From: Thermohalobaculum sp964576075
GTDB lineage: Bacteria > Pseudomonadota > Alphaproteobacteria > Rhodobacterales > Rhodobacteraceae
NCBI GenBank assembly: GCA_964576075.1
Contig: CAZNTX010000115.1
Location: forward strand, 1-10,044
Direction: 5' to 3'
DNA length: 10,044 bases
Both the position numbers and the translations under genes were made by a program. Position 1 is the stretch's first letter. Each line of letters opens with the position of its first letter. Below are positions 5,451 through 10,044 of this stretch, in pieces. The notes below the pieces were generated by a model. The model was not told where the DNA came from. It ran no database searches and was given only the letters and a program-made list of their open reading frames with translations.

Positions 5451-6208
5451 AGACACGGGTGATCCCCTGCCTCGACGTCAAGGACGGGCGCGTGGTCAAG
5501 GGGGTGAATTTCGTCGATCTGCGCGATGCGGGCGACCCGGTGGAGCAGGCCCGCCTCTACGACGCCGCCGGGGCGGACGAGCTGTGCTTCCTCGACATCA
5601 CCGCGAGCCACGAGGACCGGGGCACGCTGCTCGACGTCGTGCGCCGCACCGCGGAGGCCTGCTTCATGCCGCTCACCGTCGGCGGCGGCGTGCGCAGCCT
5701 CGAGGACATCCGCGCGCTGCTGCTCGCGGGCGCCGACAAGGTCTCGATCAACACCGCCGCGGTGCGCGACCCGGACTTCGTCCGCCGCGCCGCGGAGAAG
5801 TTCGGCAGCCAGTGCATCACCGTCGCGATCGACGCCAAGTCCGGGGGCGCGACGCCCTCCGGCTTCGAGATCTACACCCATGGCGGGCGGCAGCCGACGG
5901 GCATCGACGCGGTCGAGTTCGCCCGCCAGGTGGTGGCCCTCGGGGCGGGCGAGATCCTGCTGACCTCGATGGACCGGGACGGGACGCGCGCGGGCTTCGA
6001 CCTCCCGCTCACCCGCGCCATCGCCGATGCGGTCCCGGTCCCGGTGATCGCCTCGGGCGGCGTCGGCACGCTCGCCCATCTCGTCGAGGGGGTGCGCGAG
6101 GGGCATGCCTCGGCGGTGCTCGCGGCCTCGATCTTCCATTTCGGCGAGCACAGCATCGCGGAGGCGAAAGCGGCCATGGCCGCCGCCGGCATCCCGGTGC
6201 GCCCGTGA
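5444..6208 (+). CDS. hisF: Imidazole glycerol phosphate synthase, cyclase subunit
   Basis: HisF is the TIM-barrel cyclase subunit. With ammonia from HisH it converts PRFAR into imidazole glycerol phosphate and AICAR. The 254-aa product is full length. MLKTRVIPCLDVKDGRVVKG puts the catalytic acid D11 in place, and D130 lies in VAIDAKSGG; the barrel motifs LTVGGGVRS, LLTSMDRDG and VIASGGVGT are all present. The ATG at 5444 overlaps the end of the preceding membrane gene by 7 bp, and its ribosome site (AGGAGAGGGA, 5431-5440) lies within that gene. The stop overlaps the GTG of the next gene (GTGA). The partner subunit HisH is not in this window and must be encoded elsewhere, since a HisF that depends only on free ammonia would be unusual. 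Confidence 0.98.
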   Translation: MLKTRVIPCLDVKDGRVVKGVNFVDLRDAGDPVEQARLYDAAGADELCFLDITASHEDRGTLLDVVRRTAEACFMPLTVGGGVRSLEDIRALLLAGADKVSINTAAVRDPDFVRRAAEKFGSQCITVAIDAKSGGATPSGFEIYTHGGRQPTGIDAVEFARQVVALGAGEILLTSMDRDGTRAGFDLPLTRAIADAVPVPVIASGGVGTLAHLVEGVREGHASAVLAASIFHFGEHSIAEAKAAMAAAGIPVRP

Positions 6209-6954
6209 GCGGGGCGGACGACCTCGCGGTCCTCGCCCGCCTCGCGGCGACCGTCGCGGCCCGGCGCGGCGCGGACCCGGAAAGCTCGCACACCGCCAAG
6301 CTCCTCGCCAAGGGCCCCGAGAAATGCGCCGAGAAGTTCGGCGAGGAGGCGGTCGAGGCGATCATCGAGGCGGTGAAGGGGGACCGCGCGCGCCTCGTCT
6401 CGGAGGCGGCGGACACGCTCTACCACCTCCTCGTCATGCTCGCGGCGCGCGATCTCGGGCTCGCGGATGTCGCCGCGGAGCTCGCCCGGCGCGAGGGGGT
6501 CTCGGGCCTCGCCGAGAAGGCCGCGCGCCCGCAGATCCGCCGCGCGGGGCCCGAGGAGTTGCCGCTCTGCCTCGAGATCCGCCGCCGCGTCTTCATCGAC
6601 GAGCAGGGCGTGCCGGAGGCCGAGGAGCTCGACGGGCGCGACGGCGCCTGCCGGCACTGGATCGCGCTCCTCGGCGGGCGGCCTGTCGCCACGGCCCGGG
6701 TGCTCGCCGAGGGGGGCGCGGCGAAGATCCAGCGCGTCGCGGTGCTCGCCGAGGCGCGGGGGCGCGGGATCGGGGCGGCGCTCATGCGCGCGGTGCTCGC
6801 CGAGCTCGGCGCGGACCCGGCGGCCGGCGAGATCCGGCTCGACAGCCAGACCTCGGCGCTGCCCTTCTACGAGCGGCTCGGCTTCGTCGCCGAGGGGCCG
6901 GAATTCCTCGACGCCGGCATCCCCCACCGCCGGATGCGCCGCGCCGCCGGCTAG
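6205..6954 (+). CDS. hisE: HisE-GNAT fusion: phosphoribosyl-ATP pyrophosphatase with C-terminal N-acetyltransferase domain
   Basis: One 249-aa reading frame holds two complete domains. Residues 1 to about 108 are HisE, which hydrolyses phosphoribosyl-ATP to phosphoribosyl-AMP and pyrophosphate. The all-alpha MazG-like metal site is intact (E47, E48, E51, then E67 and D70), with KLLAKGPEKCAEKFGEEAVE before it and the usual HisE tail SGLAEKAARP. From about residue 110 the protein continues straight into a GNAT acetyltransferase: IRRRVFIDEQGVPEAEELDG (125-144), the acetyl-CoA pyrophosphate-binding motif R185-G-R-G188-I-G190, and LPFYERLGF near the end. Ordinary HisE stops at about 90-110 residues. 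I see no stop and no credible internal start at the junction; the only candidate is a TTG near 6558 that would remove the first GNAT strand. The GTG at 6205 shares GTGA with the hisF stop. The acetyl acceptor is unknown. Confidence 0.93.
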   Translation: MSGADDLAVLARLAATVAARRGADPESSHTAKLLAKGPEKCAEKFGEEAVEAIIEAVKGDRARLVSEAADTLYHLLVMLAARDLGLADVAAELARREGVSGLAEKAARPQIRRAGPEELPLCLEIRRRVFIDEQGVPEAEELDGRDGACRHWIALLGGRPVATARVLAEGGAAKIQRVAVLAEARGRGIGAALMRAVLAELGADPAAGEIRLDSQTSALPFYERLGFVAEGPEFLDAGIPHRRMRRAAG

Positions 6955-7874
6955 GGCCTCGGCAAGGTCTCCGCGAGGAACCGCCCGGCCGCCTCGGCAT
7001 CCCTGTCGCCGGCGCGCAGCAGCCCCGCGAGCACCGGCCAGGCATGCGGGAGCCTGTGTTCCAGGCGCAGCGTCACCCGCCCGCCGCCGGCCTCGAGAGC
7101 GCGGCCGAGGGCCTCGGCATCGTCGGCGAGGATCTCGTCGCGGCTCGCATAGAGGAGCGCGGGCGGCGGGTGGCGGAAGCGCCCGAGGGCGGGGGAGGCG
7201 CGCGGGTCCGCGGGGTCCGCGCCTTGCAGCACCATCTCCACCACGTCGCCGAGGCGCTCGGCGGGGAGCATCGGATCCGTCCGGGCGTTCTCCGCGAGGC
7301 TGTCGGCGCGGCCCGTCATGTCGGCCCAGGGGGAGAAGGCGACGAGGGCGCCGGGCGCGGGCAGCCCCTCTGCCTCGGCGGCGAGGAGGAGCGCCGCGGC
7401 GAGCCCGCCGCCCGCGCTGTCGCCGGCGAGCGCGATCCGCTCCGGCGCCTCGCCGCGCTCGAGAAGCGCGCGATAGGCCGTCAGCGCGTCCTCGACCGCG
7501 GCGGGGAAGGGCCGCTCTGGCGCGAGCGCGTAGTCCGGCAGCACCGCGGCGATCCCGGCGGCCTTGGCGATGCGGCCGGCGAGATGGCGGTGGGTGCGCG
7601 GCGAGCCCGCGATATAGGCCCCTCCGTGGAAATAGAGGAGGACGCCGGGCGCCGCGCTCTCCGGGGAGAGGCGGAGGGCGGGAACCTCGGCCCCGCCGGC
7701 CGCGAGCGCGGTCTCTTCCTCGGCGAGCCCCGCGGGCAGGCGGAAGAGGCGCCGGGACATCCGCTCGAGCCGGGCGCGCATCCGCTCCGGCGAGTGCTCC
7801 CGGGCGAGGTTGCGCTTGACGGTCGCGCGGAGCAGCAGGGAGACGAGCCCGGCCGGGAGCCGCGGCGCGCGCAT
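6951..7874 (-). CDS. Alpha/beta hydrolase, hormone-sensitive lipase (family IV) type
   Basis: A 307-aa esterase/lipase-like enzyme expected to hydrolyse carboxylic esters; the substrate is unknown. The oxyanion-hole motif is HGGAY (83-87), the nucleophile elbow is GDSAGG with S153, the acid is D246 in RDEILADD, and the catalytic His is H277 in LPHAWP. The triad S153-D246-H277 is therefore complete and in the order typical of the HSL family. Residues 1-50 are a basic helical cap segment with no clear signal peptide, so it is probably cytoplasmic. Its start codon shares one base with the gshB stop (TGATG), which suggests translational coupling and a common transcript. It ends on the same CTAG that holds the HisE-GNAT stop on the other strand. 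Confidence 0.93.
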   Translation of the reverse strand: MRAPRLPAGLVSLLLRATVKRNLAREHSPERMRARLERMSRRLFRLPAGLAEEETALAAGGAEVPALRLSPESAAPGVLLYFHGGAYIAGSPRTHRHLAGRIAKAAGIAAVLPDYALAPERPFPAAVEDALTAYRALLERGEAPERIALAGDSAGGGLAAALLLAAEAEGLPAPGALVAFSPWADMTGRADSLAENARTDPMLPAERLGDVVEMVLQGADPADPRASPALGRFRHPPPALLYASRDEILADDAEALGRALEAGGGRVTLRLEHRLPHAWPVLAGLLRAGDRDAEAAGRFLAETLPRP

Positions 7875-8833
7875 CAGGCGGCCCTCCCGGCCTCCGCCCG
7901 CCGCCGCTCGATCGCCTCCCAGATCAGCGCCGCCACGTTGGTCCCGTCGAAGCGCTCCATCTCCTGGATGCCGGTGGGGGAGGTCACGTTGATCTCGGTG
8001 AGCCAGGGGCCGATGACGTCGATTCCGGTGAAGATCAGCCCGCGCTCCTTCAGCACCGGGCCGATGGCCGCGCAGATCTCCCGGTCGCGCTCGGTCATGG
8101 CGATCTTCTCCGCGCGGCCGCCGACATGCATGTTGGAGCGGGTCTCGCCCGCCTGCGGCACCCGGTTGATCGCGCCGACCGGCTCGCCGTCGACCAGGAT
8201 CACCCGCTTGTCGCCGGCGGTCACGTCGGGGAGGAATTTCTGCACCATCAAGGGCTCGCGGGAGAGCTGGGAGAACATCTCGTGCAGCGAGGCGAGATTG
8301 CCGTCGCCCGGGGCGAGGCGGAAGACGCCCGCGCCGCCATTGCCGTAGAGCGGCTTCACGATGATGTCGCCATGGGTGTCGCGGAAGGCGCGGATCTCCT
8401 CGAGCGAGCGGGCGACGAGGGTGGGCGGCATCAGCTCGAGAAAGTCGAGCACCAGGATCTTCTCGGGGGAGTTGCGCACCCAGAAGGGGTCGTTGACCAC
8501 GAGGGTCTCGGGGTGGATGCGCTCGAGGAGATGGGTGTTGGTGATGTAGGACATGTCGAAGGGCGGGTCCTGGCGCAGCAGCACCACGTCCGTCTCGGCG
8601 AGATCGCGCCGGGTGCGGGGGCCGAGCCGGGCATGGCGGCCCTCCTCGGCGCGCACCTCGAGCGGGTGGCCGGTGGCGAGCACGCGCCCCCGCTCCCAGA
8701 CGAGATCGGGCACCTCGTAGTAGAACAGCCGGTGCCCGCGCGCCTGCGCCTCGAGCGCGAGGCGGAAGGTCGAGTCCGCACGGATGTCGACCGACCCGAT
8801 CGGGTCCATCTGGATGGCGACCTCGAGGCCCAT
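7874..8833 (-). CDS. gshB: Glutathione synthetase
   Basis: GshB is a 319-aa cytoplasmic ATP-grasp ligase that joins gamma-glutamylcysteine and glycine with ATP to form glutathione. The family signatures are clear: an N-terminal MGLEVAIQMDPIGSVDI, LLRQDPPFDMSYITNTHLLE, NDPFWVRNSPEKILVLDF, the ATP-binding IIVKPLYGNGGAGVFRL with K160, and the metal/substrate segment TGIDVIGPWLTEINVTSPTG near the C-terminus. The length is normal for bacterial GshB. I chose the ATG at 8833 because it gives the canonical N-terminus and is preceded by a GGGGGAGAG purine run; the frame stays open far upstream through another gene, which is meaningless in DNA this GC-rich. It lies 41 bases after the BON lipoprotein gene and directly before the hydrolase. 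Confidence 0.97.
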   Translation of the reverse strand: MGLEVAIQMDPIGSVDIRADSTFRLALEAQARGHRLFYYEVPDLVWERGRVLATGHPLEVRAEEGRHARLGPRTRRDLAETDVVLLRQDPPFDMSYITNTHLLERIHPETLVVNDPFWVRNSPEKILVLDFLELMPPTLVARSLEEIRAFRDTHGDIIVKPLYGNGGAGVFRLAPGDGNLASLHEMFSQLSREPLMVQKFLPDVTAGDKRVILVDGEPVGAINRVPQAGETRSNMHVGGRAEKIAMTERDREICAAIGPVLKERGLIFTGIDVIGPWLTEINVTSPTGIQEMERFDGTNVAALIWEAIERRRAEAGRAA

Positions 8834-8874
8834 CTCTCTCTCTCCCCCCTCTCTCGCGGCCCCCCCGGGCCGGG
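8834..8874 (-). promoter_or_regulatory. Purine-rich gshB leader with a short hairpin
   Basis: The 41-base gap between the BON lipoprotein stop and gshB reads on the minus strand as a 6-bp G-C hairpin (8872-8867 with 8862-8857, loop of four G), then a long purine run ending in repeated GA up to the ATG. The purine run includes the likely ribosome site. There is no T-run, so at most it attenuates or stabilises the RNA. I see no separate promoter, which favours co-transcription with the BON gene. Confidence 0.3.
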
Positions 8875-9486
8875 TCAGCCGCTCCGGGCGATCCGCGCGA
8901 CGCGGCGCGGGTCGTCGATGGTCAGCGCATGGCTCACCACGCGGCGCACGCCGGCGATGCTGCGCGCATGCTCGATCACCCGGGCGAGCTCGGCCTCGGA
9001 CCGGGCGAGACCGGTGATGTGGACCGTGCGGTCCACGGTGGTGACGGTGTAGTTGATCGAGCGCACGCGGGCGTCGGCCACCAGCTCGTAGCGCAGCGCG
9101 TTGGAGATGGCGACGTCGCGGAAATAGTCCTCCGGCGTGCCGTCCGGGGCGACCTCGAGCGCGTCCTCGACGGCGAGAACCCCCGGCGTCGCCCAGGCGG
9201 CCTCGGTGGCGGCGACCTTGTCCTCGGCCCGGGGCACGGTGCCGGTGAGGACCACCGCGCCTTCGGTGACGTCGACGCTCACGTCGCGGAAGAGTTCGCC
9301 CGAATGGTTGCCGAGCCGGTTGGAGACGCCGAGGGCGATGTCGGCGTCCTCGAGGGCGGTGAGGGTGCCGCGTTCCTCGAACACGGTCTTGCCGACGAGG
9401 GCGCCGCCGCCGACGAGCGCCGCGGGCGCGCAGCCCGCGAGGGCGAGGCCGGCGAGAAGGGCCGGCGGGAGGGCTCTGATGCTCAT
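8875..9486 (-). CDS. Two-BON-domain envelope lipoprotein (DolP/OsmY-like)
   Basis: A 203-aa predicted lipoprotein. The signal sequence MSIRALPPALLAGLALAGC ends in the lipobox LAGC with C19 as the lipidated residue. Positions 20-21 are Ala-Pro, with no Asp at +2, so sorting to the outer membrane is expected. Two BON domains follow, at about residues 47-113 (VSVDVTEGAVVLTGTVPRA is the typical core strand-turn) and 121-188 (TVHITGLARSEAELARVIEH). This is the layout of E. coli DolP (YraP), which supports outer-membrane integrity. BON proteins next to gshB are, as I remember, common in alphaproteobacteria. The start at 9486 has GAGGCAGAGA upstream. It is first in the leftward group with gshB and the hydrolase and is divergent from the DUF1810 gene. 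Confidence 0.93.
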   Translation of the reverse strand: MSIRALPPALLAGLALAGCAPAALVGGGALVGKTVFEERGTLTALEDADIALGVSNRLGNHSGELFRDVSVDVTEGAVVLTGTVPRAEDKVAATEAAWATPGVLAVEDALEVAPDGTPEDYFRDVAISNALRYELVADARVRSINYTVTTVDRTVHITGLARSEAELARVIEHARSIAGVRRVVSHALTIDDPRRVARIARSG

Positions 9487-9538
9487 GGTCTCTGCCTCGA
9501 TGCTGCTCAGCGGCGCTCTTTCGGCGCCGATTGGCGCG

Positions 9539-9546
9539 AGTATACA
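9539..9546. promoter_or_regulatory. Candidate back-to-back -10 elements at GTATAC
   Basis: The 96-base gap between the divergent BON and DUF1810 genes contains the palindrome GTATAC (9540-9545), a rare AT-rich spot here. On the minus strand it gives TATACT (9544-9539, 5 of 6 to TATAAT), with a weak TTCCCC 17 bases upstream. Transcription would start near 9532, about 45 bases before the BON start. On the plus strand it gives TATACA (9541-9546), with a poor -35, about 37 bases before the DUF1810 start. The minus-strand reading is the better supported. Confidence 0.4.
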
Positions 9547-9582
9547 CTCCGGGGCGATGTCGGGGAAGCGGCGGGGGAGACG

Positions 9583-10014
9583 ATGGGCGATCCTCACGAT
9601 CTCGCGCGGTTCGCAGCGGCGCAGGACCCGGTCTGGGAGCGGGTCCGGGCCGAGCTCGCGGCCGGGCGGAAGGAGAGCCATTGGATGTGGTTCGTGTTTC
9701 CGCAGATCGCGGGCCTCGGGGCGAGCGCGATGTCGGTGCGCTATGCGATCTCTGGGGCTGAGGAGGCGCGGGCCTATCTCGCGGACCCCCTCCTCGGGGC
9801 GCGGCTCGTGGAGGCCGCAAGGCTCGCAGCGGCGGCGGAGGGGACGGCCGAGGCGGTGTTCGGCCCCGTGGATGCGGCGAAGCTGCGCTCCTCGATGACG
9901 CTGTTCGCGGCGGTGGCGGAGGACCCCGCGCCCTTCGAGGCGGTGCTCGCGCGGCATTTCGGGGGCGCGGGCTGCGGGCGCACGCGCGCGATCCTCGAGG
10001 GCGGCGACGGTTGA
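9583..10014 (+). CDS. DUF1810 family protein
   Basis: A 143-aa soluble cytoplasmic protein recognised by the DUF1810 hallmarks: DLARFAAAQDPVWERVRAEL (5-24), the near-invariant GRKESHWMWFVFPQIAGLG, then MSVRYAIS, ARAYLADPLLGARL, and KLRSSMTLFAAV. The length is normal for the family, and the C-terminal CGRTRAILEG is typical. The reaction is unknown to me; the conserved His-Trp-Met-Trp-Phe and Arg-Ser-Ser-Met-Thr-Leu-Phe segments suggest an active or binding site. The ATG at 9583 follows GGGGGAGA (9573-9580). It is transcribed away from the BON-gshB group and appears to be a single gene, since only 30 bases of GC-rich sequence with no obvious structure remain before the window ends. Confidence 0.93.
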   Translation: MGDPHDLARFAAAQDPVWERVRAELAAGRKESHWMWFVFPQIAGLGASAMSVRYAISGAEEARAYLADPLLGARLVEAARLAAAAEGTAEAVFGPVDAAKLRSSMTLFAAVAEDPAPFEAVLARHFGGAGCGRTRAILEGGDG

Positions 10015-10044
10015 GACGGCGCGCCCCCCGCCGCCGCCCCCACC

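Noticed and set aside
6558..6560. In-frame TTG as a separate start for the GNAT domain
   Set aside because: The purine run GAGGAG directly abuts it, leaving no spacing, and starting there would remove the first beta strand (QIRRAG) of the acetyltransferase fold.
6105..8348. Plus-strand open frame of 747 codons across hisF, hisE-GNAT, the hydrolase and gshB
   Set aside because: It crosses four genes with intact catalytic motifs in other frames and its translation is Arg-rich without domains.
8834..9820. Upstream extension of gshB through the BON gene
   Set aside because: The N-terminus of GshB is canonical at 8833. The extension is an Arg/Pro-rich reading of the BON gene in another frame.

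Overview
The window is a very GC-rich (clearly above 70% by eye) chromosomal segment of an alphaproteobacterium. The protein sequences look most like Rhodobacterales (Paracoccaceae/Roseobacteraceae type), but the genus cannot be named from the sequence alone. Most of it is housekeeping: ten intact protein genes, one dead transposase remnant, and several strong hairpins and candidate promoters. I see no tRNA, rRNA or CRISPR array.

Layout. 1-80: two GC hairpins around a G-quadruplex-type run, downstream of an acyl-CoA synthetase gene. 81-1709 (-): that AMP-forming acyl-CoA synthetase. 1710-2517: an 808-base stretch without an intact gene. It holds a perfect 20-bp inverted repeat and an IS5-family (IS427-like) transposase remnant that has lost all three DDE catalytic residues; a hairpin covers the remnant's ribosome binding site. 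2518-3795 (+): a 425-aa membrane-anchored protein of unknown function with a YfiM-like signature. 3858-4580 (+): hisA. 4584-5033 (-): a secreted DUF302 protein, convergent with hisA. 5157-5450 (+): a 97-aa membrane protein that overlaps hisF. 5444-6208 (+): hisF. 6205-6954 (+): hisE fused in frame to a complete GNAT acetyltransferase. On the minus strand, reading from 9486 down to 6951: a two-BON-domain lipoprotein, glutathione synthetase (gshB) and an HSL-family alpha/beta hydrolase, probably one transcript. 9583-10014 (+): a DUF1810 protein, divergent from the BON gene.

How they work together. HisE, HisA and HisF catalyse three steps of histidine biosynthesis: PR-ATP to PR-AMP, isomerisation of ProFAR to PRFAR, and the cyclase step giving IGP and AICAR. 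The his block is split: hisA stands apart from hisF-hisE, with one convergent and one codirectional small gene between them. The hisF group is tightly packed, with overlaps of 7 bp and 4 bp. The minus-strand block couples envelope maintenance (BON lipoprotein) with the last step of glutathione synthesis.

The most unusual item is the HisE-GNAT fusion: both halves look complete and catalytically intact, and I do not know it as a standard histidine-pathway architecture. The next most interesting items are the unexplained 425-aa protein, the G-quadruplex/hairpin elements on both sides of the acyl-CoA synthetase gene, and a 14-base motif that recurs upstream of the 425-aa gene and hisA.
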